Shown here piece by piece: positions 34,771-43,399 of a stretch of 64,000 nucleotides of DNA. The DNA is from Fodinibacter sp963707895 (GTDB lineage Bacteria > Actinomycetota > Actinomycetes > Actinomycetales > Dermatophilaceae): the NCBI GenBank assembly GCA_963707895.1, contig CAVPRS010000007.1, positions 1 through 64,000 of the forward strand, in the 5' to 3' direction. The notes beneath the pieces are model-generated. The model had not been told where the DNA came from. It was given only the letters and a program-made list of their open reading frames with translations, and ran no database searches. A program made the position numbers and the translations under genes. The stretch's first letter is position 1; every line of letters starts with the position of its first letter.

Positions 34771-36077
34771 CCGGTCAGGGTCTCAGCCTCCGCTGGGAGC
34801 AGGCTGCGAGCCTTCTCGGCCCGTCGTGCCGGGAGGTAGAAGAACGCACCGAGGATGCTGATCGCCCCGGCCGTCGTCATGGCGGCCGCGAGGCTGAACC
34901 GGTCGGCCATGATGCCGAAGAGCGGTCCGGCGATCCCGAAGGCGAGGAACGCCATCATCGAGTTGATCGAGAGCACGGTGGAGCGGTTCTTCGACTCCGC
35001 CTCGCGGTGGAGCAACGCCGCGTGCGGTGGGCCGTTCATGCCGTGCATCGAGTAGGTGAACAGGTAGGCCGCGATGAGGCCCGCGGGGCCGGTGACCAGG
35101 CCCATGACGACGGCACCGAGGGCGTTGAGCACCCGCCCGAGGATCGCGGCCCGGGCGACCCCGACGCGGGTCGAGGTCATTCCGGCCAGCCAGGCGCCGA
35201 CGCTGAACAGGCCCCAGCCCGCGGCGGACACCGGGCCGACGAGGGCGCCGGCCTCCTGGGCCGAGCCGACCATCTCCTCGAGCCGCAGTGGCATGAACGA
35301 CTCGAAGGTGATCATGCCGATCGACCAGAACACCTCGGCGAGCACGATGCCCATGAGCACCCGGTTTCGGCCGAGGAGCACCAGCCCGCTCTTGATGACC
35401 GTGGGGGTCTGGCGCGCCTCGCCCAGCGCGTGCGAGAGGCGGGTGCGCTCCGAGCCGACGAGAGGCCGGTTCTCGCGCATCACGACGGCCGACACGACGA
35501 GGTGCACCACGCTGAGGGCCACGGACACCCACACCGCGATGTCGAGCGGCGAGGAGGCCTCGTGGCCGGGGATGTCGGCGGCCGGGTTCCACCAGATCAG
35601 CACGCCCGACAGCACCGCCCCCACGGCGATCGCGACACCGAGGATCGAGCCGGCGCGGGACAGCTGGCGGTCGACGTCGGCCCCCGGGGTCGTCTCGTGG
35701 ACGGCATCGACGAACCACGCCTCGAGCGGCCCGGAGTCCAGCGCCCGGAAGGCGCCCATCAGTGCGCCGGCGACGACGAAGGCCCAGAAGCTCTGGGCGA
35801 GGGCGTAGCCGGTGATCGCGACGATGTTGATGACCGCGGCGGTGAGGTAGACCGGGCGACGGCCCACGGCATCCGCGAAACCGCTGGTCGGCAGCTCGAG
35901 GAAGAAGCAGGTGAAGCCCATGACCGATCCGATCGTGGCGGCCTGGGCGATCGTGAGCCCCCGGCTGGTCATCACCAGGATGAAGATGCCGACGACGAAG
36001 CCGACCGGCAGCCAACGGGTGGTCGTGAGCAGGTAGTAGCGACGCTCGGCGGCTCGTGCGGTGAGGTGCGTGGTCAT
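34767..36077 (-). CDS. MFS transporter
   Basis: The 436 aa product has about 12 membrane segments and an MFS motif-A-like loop (SGFADAVGRRPVYL). I chose ATG 36077 (MTTHLTARAAERR), which overlaps the stop of the regulator gene; the upstream in-frame codons belong to that gene. It is likely a drug or metabolite exporter under control of the adjacent ArsR-type regulator. The substrate is unknown. Confidence 0.85.
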   Translation of the reverse strand: MTTHLTARAAERRYYLLTTTRWLPVGFVVGIFILVMTSRGLTIAQAATIGSVMGFTCFFLELPTSGFADAVGRRPVYLTAAVINIVAITGYALAQSFWAFVVAGALMGAFRALDSGPLEAWFVDAVHETTPGADVDRQLSRAGSILGVAIAVGAVLSGVLIWWNPAADIPGHEASSPLDIAVWVSVALSVVHLVVSAVVMRENRPLVGSERTRLSHALGEARQTPTVIKSGLVLLGRNRVLMGIVLAEVFWSIGMITFESFMPLRLEEMVGSAQEAGALVGPVSAAGWGLFSVGAWLAGMTSTRVGVARAAILGRVLNALGAVVMGLVTGPAGLIAAYLFTYSMHGMNGPPHAALLHREAESKNRSTVLSINSMMAFLAFGIAGPLFGIMADRFSLAAAMTTAGAISILGAFFYLPARRAEKARSLLPAEAETLTG

Positions 36078-36667
36078 CGCTGCTCCTGGATGCCGGGGGC
36101 CTTGTCCATGTCGACCGGGTAGAAGCACACGTAGGCCGCGACCCGCTTGGCCTCGGGGTTGCCCTGGCCGACCCTGCGGTAGCGCTCGAGGACCTCGTCG
36201 ATCTCGGCGTGCATGGCCACGAGCTGCTCACTGGTGACGACGATCATCGTGTCGTTCATGCCGGCGGCGTCGATCCAGGCGGCCGGCCAGCTGAGCCGCA
36301 GGTCGAGCCAGCGGCCGAACTTCTCGGTGAAGTGCCGGAGCCAGTCACGCTCGAGCCAGCCGAAGGCGGACTCGGCGTCGTCGTCGCCGACGAAGTCGCT
36401 GGGGTCGAAGTGCGTCACGTCGGCGGCGGCCGCCCAGAGCCGCTGCTTGCCGGCTCCCTCGCCGGTGTCGGCGACCAGGCCGACGCTCTCGAGCTTGCGC
36501 AGGTGGTAGCTCGTGGCGCCGGAGTTGGTGTTGAGCTGCGCGGCCAGGGCCGTCGCCGTCGCCGGCCCGCTCAGCCGCAGGGCCCCCACCAGGCGGGAGC
36601 GCAGGGGGTGGGCGAGCACCTTGAGCTTGGCCGTGTCGAGCCGCACGTGGGTCAGTGGTTCGGTCAT
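36074..36667 (-). CDS. ArsR-type winged-helix transcriptional regulator
   Basis: The 197 aa product has an N-terminal winged helix: LDTAKLKVLAHPLRSRLVGA, then ATALAAQLNTNSGATSYHLRKLESVGLV. The ~110-residue C-terminal region is unusual for a minimal ArsR and may bind a ligand. No Cys metal-binding motif is seen near the recognition helix. ATG 36667 sits directly below the 13-bp operator array. The gene overlaps the MFS gene, forming a regulator-MFS-DUF2993 operon. Confidence 0.88.
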   Translation of the reverse strand: MTEPLTHVRLDTAKLKVLAHPLRSRLVGALRLSGPATATALAAQLNTNSGATSYHLRKLESVGLVADTGEGAGKQRLWAAAADVTHFDPSDFVGDDDAESAFGWLERDWLRHFTEKFGRWLDLRLSWPAAWIDAAGMNDTMIVVTSEQLVAMHAEIDEVLERYRRVGQGNPEAKRVAAYVCFYPVDMDKAPGIQEQR

Positions 36668-36670
36668 ACC

Positions 36671-36735
36671 GTGCACAATACCTGTGCACACTTCTTTTGC
36701 ACAAGATACGTGCACAGAATTTCTGCACGTGCATC
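36671..36735. promoter_or_regulatory. five 13-bp direct repeats (iterated operator) upstream of the ArsR-type gene
   Basis: Five copies of (G/T/C)TGCAC-N7 start at 36671, 36684, 36697, 36710 and 36723, exactly 13 bp apart. Because GTGCAC is itself palindromic, overlapping inverted repeats also arise, e.g. GTGCACA-N5-TGTGCAC at 36671-36689. The N7 parts are AT-rich. The array begins 3 nt before the regulator start codon (36667, minus strand), so bound regulator would block its own promoter. Confidence 0.75.
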
Positions 36736-36776
36736 GCTGCAGGTCAGGCGTGCTGCCGGGGACCACCGAGGGGGAT

Positions 36777-36805
36777 TTGGGGCCAGGGCGGGCGACCCGT
36801 AAACT
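36777..36805 (+). promoter_or_regulatory. candidate promoter for rplM-rpsI
   Basis: TTGGGG (36777-36782) and TAAACT (36800-36805) are separated by 17 bp, about 100 nt before rplM. The spacing is ideal and the -10 element good. rplM is separated from truA by 10.7 kb of accessory genes, so it needs its own promoter. The ~100-nt leader has no obvious stable hairpin. Confidence 0.55.
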
Positions 36806-36905
36806 TGAGGACTGTTGTGCCGTGCGCCTCCGACAGGGGCCACCGGTCCCTGACGGGAGCACGCGGCATACGCCTTCCACCATCCTCTACGACCCAGGAC
36901 ACCTG

Positions 36906-37350
36906 ATGCGTACCTACACCCCGAAGCCGGGCGAGATCACGCGCAACTGGCACGTGATCGACGCGACCGACGTCGTGCTCGGCCGGCTCGCGAGCCAGAC
37001 CGCGATCCTGCTGCGCGGCAAGCACAAGCCGACCTTCGCCCCCCACGTCGACATGGGCGACTTCGTCATCATCATCAACGCCGACAAGGTCGCCCTCACC
37101 GGCGCCAAGCTCGAGCAGAAGAAGGCCTACCACCACTCGGGCTTCCCGGGTGGTCTGCGGGCCACGTCCTACACCGAGCTGCTCGCGAAGAGCCCGGAGA
37201 AGGCGATCGAGAAGGCCGTCCGCGGCATGCTCCCCAAGCAACACCCTCGGCCGCGCGCAGCTGTCCAAGCTCAAGGTCTACCGCGGTACCGAGCACCCCC
37301 ACGCTGCCCAGCAGCCCACACCCTTCGAGCTCACCCAGGTGGCCCAGTGA
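36906..37350 (+). CDS. rplM: 50S ribosomal protein L13 (one-base frameshift)
   Basis: L13 is an early 50S assembly protein. MRTYTPKPGEITRNWHVIDA and the core up to AVRGMLPK read from ATG 36906. One extra base near 37239 (AAG-C-AAC) must then be removed to give NTLGRAQLSKLKVYRG and the normal C-terminus at 37350 (147 aa). Without correction the frame runs on as a false fusion into rpsI. L13 is essential, so a sequence error is the likeliest cause. Confidence 0.93.
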
Positions 37351-37862
37351 TGACCGAGAACGTGCAGATCGACGAGACCGCCGGTACCGACGTCAACGAC
37401 GCCCTGGTCACCGAGTACACCTCCGAGTCCGACACCGCCGCCGCCGGCGAGACGGTCCAGCGTCCGCGCGCCACGGCGCCGGGTGCCGCCACCGGTCGTC
37501 GCAAGCAGGCCGTGGCCCGCGTGCGCATCGTCCCCGGCACGGGTGAGTGGACCATCAACGGTCGCACCCTCCAGGGCTACTTCCCCAACAAGGTGCACCA
37601 GCAGATCGTCAACGAGCCGCTCAGCCTGCTCGAGCTCGACGGCGCCTACGACGTGCTCGTTCGCGTGCACGGTGGTGGCCCCTCCGGCCAGGCCGGCGCG
37701 GTCCGCCTCGGCGTGGCCCGCTCGCTCAACGGCATCGACGAGGAGCTCAACCGCCCGGCGCTGAAGAAGGCCGGCTTCCTCTCCCGCGACGCGCGCGTCC
37801 CGGAGCGCAAGAAGGCCGGTCTCAAGAAGGCCCGCAAGGCGCCCCAGTACAGCAAGCGCTGA
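37350..37862 (+). CDS. rpsI: 30S ribosomal protein S9
   Basis: S9 reaches the P-site tRNA with its C-terminal arginine. The 170 aa product has an acidic ~45-residue N-terminal extension common in actinobacteria, then GRRKQAVARVRIVPGTGEW, GGGPSGQAGAVRLGVAR and the terminal QYSKR. The ATG overlaps the rplM stop by one base. A strong hairpin follows. Confidence 0.96.
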   Translation: MTENVQIDETAGTDVNDALVTEYTSESDTAAAGETVQRPRATAPGAATGRRKQAVARVRIVPGTGEWTINGRTLQGYFPNKVHQQIVNEPLSLLELDGAYDVLVRVHGGGPSGQAGAVRLGVARSLNGIDEELNRPALKKAGFLSRDARVPERKKAGLKKARKAPQYSKR

Positions 37863-37900
37863 CCCGGCGACACCGGCGCACCTCGTGCGCCGTGCCCGCA

Positions 37901-37936
37901 CCGAAGGCGGCACCCATCACCGGGTGCCGCCTTCGG
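37901..37936 (+). terminator. terminator after rpsI
   Basis: A 15-bp perfect stem (CCGAAGGCGGCACCC at 37901-37915, complement at 37922-37936) with a 6-nt loop lies 38 nt after rpsI and 45 nt before glmM. No U-tract follows. It ends or attenuates the rplM-rpsI transcript. Confidence 0.7.
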
Positions 37937-37981
37937 CGCGCTGCGGAGTAGGTTCGACTCGCATCCTCGGAAAGGCACTCC

Positions 37982-39331
37982 ATGTCTCGACTCTTCGGCA
38001 CCGACGGCGTCCGCGGCCTCGCCAACGGCCCGGTCATCACCGCCGAGCTGGCCCTGTCGGTGTCCGTCGCCGCGGCGCGGGTGCTCGGCCAGGCGGGTGC
38101 CGACCCGGGGCACCGGCCCAAGGCCGTCGTCGGGCGCGACCCGCGTGCGTCGGGTGAGTTCCTCGCCGCGGCCGTCGTCGCCGGGCTCGCCGCCGCCGGC
38201 GTCGACGTCTACAACGCCGGGGTGCTGCCCACCCCCGCGGTCGCGTACCTCACCTCCGACACCGGTGCCGACTTCGGCGTGATGCTCTCGGCGTCGCACA
38301 ACGCGATGCCCGACAACGGCATCAAGTTCTTCGCCAAGGGAGGGCACAAGCTGCCCGACGAGGTCGAGGACCGCATCGAGGAGGCGATGACCGAGGCCTG
38401 GCAGCGCCCCACGGGGGCTGACGTCGGGCGGGTCATCGTCATGCCCGACGGCCACACCCGCTACATCAGCCACCTGCTGCGGGTGCTGCCCAACCGGCTC
38501 GACGGGCTCAAGGTCGTCATCGACGGCGCCCACGGCGCCGCCAGCCAGGTCTCACCCGAGGTGTTCCGGCTCGCCGGCGCCGAGGTGGTCGAGATCGGCA
38601 CCGCGCCCGACGGGCTCAACATCAACGACGGCTACGGCTCCACGCACCTCGACCCGCTCAAGGCCGCGGTGCGCGCGCACGGTGCCCACCTCGGCATCGC
38701 CCACGACGGTGACGCCGACCGCTGCCTCGCCGTCGACGCGACGGGTACCGAGGTCGACGGCGACCAGATCATGGGCATCCTCGCCGTCGCCCTGCGTGAG
38801 CGAGGGGTGCTCGCCAAGGACACCCTGGTGGCGACCGTCATGAGCAACCTCGGGCTCCTCCAGGCGATGGAGCGTGAGGGGATCACCGTGCTGCAGACCG
38901 CTGTCGGTGACCGCTACGTGCTCGAGGAGATGCGGGCCGGGGGCTACTCGCTCGGCGGCGAGCAGTCGGGCCACGTCATCCTGCTCGACCACGGCACCAC
39001 CGGCGACGGCGTGCTCACCGGCCTGATGCTGGCGGCGCGGGTCGTCCAGACCGGTCGCAGCATCGCCGACCTCGGCACGGTCATGACCCGGCTCCCGCAG
39101 GTGCTGGTCAACGTCAAGGGCGTCGACACCAGCCGGGTCGAGAGCGACGACCACCTGCGCTCGGCGGTGCACGCCGAGCAGGCCACCCTCGACGGGTCCG
39201 GCCGGGTGCTGCTGCGCAAGTCGGGCACCGAGCCGCTCGTGCGGGTGATGGTCGAGGCGCCCACCCAGGAGCAGGCGGATGCCGTCGCCGACCGCCTGGC
39301 CGGCGTGGTCCGGGAGCGCCTCGCCCTCTGA
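37982..39331 (+). CDS. glmM: phosphoglucosamine mutase
   Basis: GlmM converts glucosamine-6-phosphate to glucosamine-1-phosphate for peptidoglycan precursor synthesis. The 449 aa product begins SRLFGTDGVRGLANGP and has the phosphoserine loop MLSASHNAMPDNGIKFF. The Mg2+ site is DGDADRC, and the phosphate-binding end is LRKSGTEPLVRVMVEA. It follows rpsI, the usual actinobacterial order. Confidence 0.97.
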   Translation: MSRLFGTDGVRGLANGPVITAELALSVSVAAARVLGQAGADPGHRPKAVVGRDPRASGEFLAAAVVAGLAAAGVDVYNAGVLPTPAVAYLTSDTGADFGVMLSASHNAMPDNGIKFFAKGGHKLPDEVEDRIEEAMTEAWQRPTGADVGRVIVMPDGHTRYISHLLRVLPNRLDGLKVVIDGAHGAASQVSPEVFRLAGAEVVEIGTAPDGLNINDGYGSTHLDPLKAAVRAHGAHLGIAHDGDADRCLAVDATGTEVDGDQIMGILAVALRERGVLAKDTLVATVMSNLGLLQAMEREGITVLQTAVGDRYVLEEMRAGGYSLGGEQSGHVILLDHGTTGDGVLTGLMLAARVVQTGRSIADLGTVMTRLPQVLVNVKGVDTSRVESDDHLRSAVHAEQATLDGSGRVLLRKSGTEPLVRVMVEAPTQEQADAVADRLAGVVRERLAL

Positions 39332-39462
39332 CACCCCCAGCGGGTGGGTGCGGCAGGCTGTGGACGGAATGGGGATGCGGCGGGCGTGGTTGGCCCGAGT
39401 GGTCCCAGCGGTCGCGACCGAGGTCGCGGCGGCATCCCGACTAGTCCACGAGGAGAACCGTC

Positions 39463-39903
39463 GTGCCCCACGAGTCCCTGAACAGCGTGCTGTACACCAC
39501 CGCCGCCAGCGCCCAGGGCGGCCGGGGAGGCCGGGTCCGCAGCGAGGACGGGGTGGTCGACCTCGAGCTCGGCAAGCCCGGCAGCGTCTCGAACCCGAAG
39601 GCCAACCCCGAGACCCTCTTCGCCGCGGGCTGGGCCTCGTGCTTCAACAACGCGCTCGGCCGGATCGCGACGTCGCAGGGCTTCGACGGCGCCGCCATCG
39701 TGACCGTGGCGTCGGTGAGCCTCGGCACGACCGGAACTCGCGACGCTCCCGGCGTCGGCATCGCGGCCGAGCTCACCTCGACGATCCCGGGCGTCGACGC
39801 CGACACCGCGCAGGCCCTGGTGGAGGCGGCCCACGAGGCCTGTCCCTACTCCAAGGCCACCCGCGGCAACATCGACGTGAAGGTCGTCGGCGTCCCGGCC
39901 TGA
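39463..39903 (+). CDS. ohr: OsmC/Ohr family organic hydroperoxide reductase
   Basis: Ohr enzymes are thiol-dependent peroxidases that detoxify organic hydroperoxides. The 146 aa product starts NSVLYTTAASAQGGRGGRVR and has both redox-active cysteines, in FAAGWASCFNNALG and EACPYSKATRGNIDV. No adjacent OhrR-type (MarR) regulator is present. It converges on the minus-strand oxidoreductase gene with only 3 nt between stops. Confidence 0.92.
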   Translation: MPHESLNSVLYTTAASAQGGRGGRVRSEDGVVDLELGKPGSVSNPKANPETLFAAGWASCFNNALGRIATSQGFDGAAIVTVASVSLGTTGTRDAPGVGIAAELTSTIPGVDADTAQALVEAAHEACPYSKATRGNIDVKVVGVPA

Positions 39904-39906
39904 CGC

Positions 39907-41125
39907 CTACGAGCCAGGTGCCGCCCACAGCCCGTCGACGACGTGGCGGGCGATCTCGAGCGATGCCGTCGCGGCCGGTGACGGTGCGTTGAGCAGGTGC
40001 ACGACCCGGCCGCGCCGTTCGAGCAGGAAGTCGTCGACCAGGATGCCGTCGCGGCGTACCGCCTGGGCGCGCACCCCCGCGGGGGCCCTCACCAGGTCTG
40101 CGTCGGCGACCTCTGGCAGCAGCCGGCGCACGCTCTCGGCGAACCTGTGGTCCGAGAGGGAACGGGCCATCTCGCCGGCGCCGTTGCGGGCCTGTCGACG
40201 CGCCAGCCGCCAGAAGCCGGCGTACCCGAGCGTGCCGGCGAGGTCGCGGGCGTCGATGTTGCCCCGTTCGTACCCCTCACGGGCCAGGGCGAGCACCGCG
40301 TTGGGACCCGCGTGCACCCGGCCGTCGATGCCGCGGGTCAGGTGCACGCCCAGGAAGGGCAGCTCGGGGTCGGGCACCGGGTAGACCAGCCCCCGCACGA
40401 GGTGGGCCGCGCCCTCGGACAGCTCGTGGTACTCGCCCCGGAACGGCACGATGCGCACCGACGGCTCGTGGCCCAGCAGGCGCGCGACCCGGTCGGCGTG
40501 CAGCCCGGCGCAGCTGACCACGGCATCGGCGGACAGCTCGCCGCGGGTGGTCTCGACCACGACCTCGCGCGCACCGTCGTCGCCACCGACGACCTCGGTG
40601 CCCGGCAGGAGGCGCGCACCGGCGTCGCGCAGCCGCCGGACGAGGACGTCGCAGACGGCGCGGTAGTCGATGACGCCGGTCTCCGGCACGTGCAGCGCGG
40701 CGACGGCCGCGACGTGGGGCTCGTGCTCGCGGGTCGCGACGGCCGTGAGCCGGGTGACCGCCAGACCGTTGGCGAGCCCGCGCTGCTCCAGGGTCGCGAG
40801 CCGCTCGAGCTCGTCGCCGGAGGTGGCCACGACCAGCTTGCCGGTCACCCGGTGCGGCACGCCCTCGGCCCGGGCGAGTGCGAGCATCGACGTCGCCCCG
40901 GTCCGGCACCAGCGCGCCTTGCGGCTTCCGGGCGGGTAGTACAGGCCCGAGTGCAGGACCGCCGCTGTTGCGGCCGGTCTGGTGGTGCGCCCAGTCCTGC
41001 TCCTTCTCGACGACGGTCACGACCGCCGAGGGGTCCTGCCGCAGCACCCGCTCGGCCACGGCCAGCCCGAGGATGCCGCCGCCGATGACGACGACGCGAC
41101 GGCCGCGGGCCACGGCGTCCGCCAA
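39907..41125 (-). CDS. lhgO: FAD-dependent L-2-hydroxyglutarate oxidase-like protein (one-base frameshift)
   Basis: The N-terminus has the Rossmann FAD motif VVVIGGGILGLAVAERVL and HQTGRNSG. An extra base at ~40960 breaks the frame; removing it gives VLHSGLYYPPGSRKARWCR and then ARAEGVPHRVTGKLVVATSG. Corrected length is ~405 aa, matching L-2-hydroxyglutarate oxidases (DAO family). Later features include GVHLTRGIDGRVHAGPNAVL and the C-terminal LLNAPSPAATASLEIARHV. The start is TTG 41125 or GTG 41113. It is the last gene of a tight minus-strand series with bgl and the MOSC gene; a metabolic link to them is not obvious. Confidence 0.87.
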
Positions 41126-41129
41126 CGGC

Positions 41130-42512
41130 TCAGCCTGCGTCGTGGGCGGCGATGATCCGGGCGTACTCGCGGCCGGAGTCCTTCACCGTGCGCACCTGCG
41201 TGTCGTAGTCGACGTGCACGATGCCGAAGCGCTTGTCGTAGCCGTAGGCCCACTCGAAGTTGTCGAGCAGGCTCCACGCGAAGTAGCCACGCACGTCGGT
41301 GCCGCCCTCGATGGCGTCGGCAACGGCGCCGAGGTGGGCCTGGAGGTAGGCGACCCGGTCGGGGTCGTGCACCTGGCCGTCATCCGACACGGTGTCGGGC
41401 CACGCCGAGCCGTTCTCGGTGATGTAGATCGGCAGCCCCGACTCGCGGGCCGACCGCTCGATGATGAGGCGGTGGCTCTCGGGCGACTGCTCCCAGCCCA
41501 TGTCGGTGAGGGGCGGATGCGGGGCCACCTCGACGACGCCCTCGCCGCCGGGCAGCGCGCGGAAGTCGGGCTCGTCGCCGCGGGCGGCGCGCACCCGGGC
41601 GGGGAAGTAGTTGTTGACGCCGAGGTTGTCGAGCGGTGCCGATATCGTCTCGAGGTCACCGTCGTGGATGTAGCCGTGGTCGGTGAGGTGCGCGGTGTCG
41701 TCGAGGAAGCCGTCGGGGTAGCTGGCATGGAACAGCGGCCCGAAGAAGATGCCGTTGAGCCCGTTGTCGGTGCGACGTACGGCATCGGCGTCGCGCTCGT
41801 CGCCGTCGTCGGGGCCCCACACGTGGCTCGGGTTGAGCGTGATCGACACCTCGGCGTCGGGGGCGAGCTCACGGATGACGGGCACGGCGGTGCCGTGGGC
41901 CAGCATGATGTGGTGCGCGGCCAGCATGCCCTCGAGGGGGTCGGTGTGGCCGGGGGCGTGGGCACCCAGCGAGTAGCTGAGCAGCGAGGAGCACCACGGC
42001 TCGTTGAAGGTGGTCCAGTTGACGACCCGGTCGCCGAGGGCGCCGACGACGGCCGAGGCGTACTCGGTGAACCAGGCGGCGCTGTCGCGCTCGAGCCAGC
42101 CGCCGCGGTCGCCGAGGACCTGCGGGAGGTCCCAGTGGTAGAGCGTGACGACCGGCCGGATCTCGTTCTCCAGCAAGGTGTCGACCAGCCGCGAGTAGAA
42201 CTCGATCCCCTTGGCGTTGACCGCGCCGGTGCCCGTGGGGATGACGCGCGGCCACGCGACGGAGAAGCGGTAGGCGTCGAGGCCGAGGTCCTTCATCAGC
42301 GCGACGTCCTGCGGCACCCGGTGGTAGTGGTCGCAGGCGACGTCGCCCGTGTCGCCGTTGGCGACCTTGCCGGGCGTGCGGCAGAAGGTGTCCCAGATCG
42401 ACGGGCTGCGACCGTCCTCGTCGTGCGCTCCCTCGATCTGGTAGCTCGCCGTGGCGGCCCCCCAGAGGAAGCCGTCGGGGAAGGTGCGCGTGAAGTTCTG
42501 CATGTCGGTCAC
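41130..42512 (-). CDS. bglB: beta-glucosidase, GH1 family
   Basis: GH1 enzymes hydrolyse terminal beta-glycosidic bonds by a retaining mechanism. The 460 aa product begins FPDGFLWGAATASYQIEGA. It has the acid/base Glu in TTFNEPWCSS (~170) and the nucleophile Glu in IYITENGSAWPD (~366). No signal peptide is seen, so it is intracellular. GTG 42512 or ATG 42503 could start it. It sits 1 nt after the MOSC gene and 4 nt before the oxidoreductase gene. The exact gene name is uncertain. Confidence 0.93.
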   Translation of the reverse strand: MTDMQNFTRTFPDGFLWGAATASYQIEGAHDEDGRSPSIWDTFCRTPGKVANGDTGDVACDHYHRVPQDVALMKDLGLDAYRFSVAWPRVIPTGTGAVNAKGIEFYSRLVDTLLENEIRPVVTLYHWDLPQVLGDRGGWLERDSAAWFTEYASAVVGALGDRVVNWTTFNEPWCSSLLSYSLGAHAPGHTDPLEGMLAAHHIMLAHGTAVPVIRELAPDAEVSITLNPSHVWGPDDGDERDADAVRRTDNGLNGIFFGPLFHASYPDGFLDDTAHLTDHGYIHDGDLETISAPLDNLGVNNYFPARVRAARGDEPDFRALPGGEGVVEVAPHPPLTDMGWEQSPESHRLIIERSARESGLPIYITENGSAWPDTVSDDGQVHDPDRVAYLQAHLGAVADAIEGGTDVRGYFAWSLLDNFEWAYGYDKRFGIVHVDYDTQVRTVKDSGREYARIIAAHDAG

Positions 42513-42513
42513 G

Positions 42514-43353
42514 CTACCGGTCGGGCGTCACTTCGTCTCCGACGCGCACCTCGCCGAGCGTCTCCGGGACGAGCTGCACCGCGAACCAGGTGGCGCCGTC
42601 CCACTTGCGGTGCTTCGCGAGGGTGCGGATCGGCTCGTGGCCGCGCTCGAGGGTCGCGGGGTCGACGGTGGTCAGCACGCAGCGGTCGACCGGCTTTGCG
42701 ACCCGGAACACGACCGGGCCGACACGGACCCGTGGCCAGCGGTCCTCCTCGAACGGCTCGAGGTCGCCGTCGACGACGAGGTTGGGGCGGAACCGTTCGA
42801 CGGTCAGTGGCGACCGCGGCTCCTCGCCCCGCTCCGCCGCGGTCTCGGAGACCCACTCGCGCAGGCGCGCCAGCGAGGCGCGGCTCGCGAGGGTGACCGG
42901 GTAGGCGTCGGCGAAGGCGGTGGCCTCCCCCGGGCGCCCGTGGGTGGGGCTGAGCGGACGCGGCGAGTGCACGTGGACGAGCCGCAGGTCGTCACGGCCG
43001 AGGACCGCCGAGAACCACGCGCCGGCCTCGTCGGGTGCGGTCACTCCCTCGAGCCCGCGGCCGTGCACGGTGACCGGGATGGCCGGGCCGTTCGGCTGCT
43101 CGACCTCGAGGGGTTCGCGCCCGGGGGCGGTGAGCCGCAGCGCGGTGCCGAGGACCGGGTCGGTCGCGCTGGTGTCGGCCGAGACGGAGAGCATCCGGTG
43201 CTCCTCGCGGGCGGTGACGCACTCGCCATCGGCGTCGACCACCATCCAGCGCCGGTCGCCGCGCAGCCCCCACGGCTCGACGTCGCCGTGCAGCACCGGT
43301 CGCACCGCGGTGCTCTTGACCGGGTGCAGGTGGATGCCGTCGAGCCGGATCAC
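42514..43353 (-). CDS. MOSC-domain protein (MOSC_N + MOSC)
   Basis: The 279 aa product has an N-terminal beta-barrel MOSC_N domain (LHPVKSTAVRPVLHGDVEPW, GLRGDRRWMVVDADGECVT) and a C-terminal MOSC domain. The C-terminal domain includes FRPNLVVDGDLEPFEEDRW and the conserved Cys in KPVDRCVLTTVDP. Related proteins (YcbX, mARC) bind molybdenum cofactor and reduce N-hydroxylated compounds. The start is GTG 43353. It heads the tight MOSC-bgl-lhgO series. Confidence 0.85.
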   Translation of the reverse strand: MIRLDGIHLHPVKSTAVRPVLHGDVEPWGLRGDRRWMVVDADGECVTAREEHRMLSVSADTSATDPVLGTALRLTAPGREPLEVEQPNGPAIPVTVHGRGLEGVTAPDEAGAWFSAVLGRDDLRLVHVHSPRPLSPTHGRPGEATAFADAYPVTLASRASLARLREWVSETAAERGEEPRSPLTVERFRPNLVVDGDLEPFEEDRWPRVRVGPVVFRVAKPVDRCVLTTVDPATLERGHEPIRTLAKHRKWDGATWFAVQLVPETLGEVRVGDEVTPDR

Positions 43354-43399
43354 GCGAACGCCGCCACCGCTCGTGACCCGTCGTGACCGCGCCGCCGCG

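Noticed and set aside
36513..37862. Apparent L13-S9 fusion protein
   Set aside because: It is produced by the one-base insertion near 37239. The expected L13 C-terminus and stop are present in the next frame, and S9 has its own ATG at 37350.
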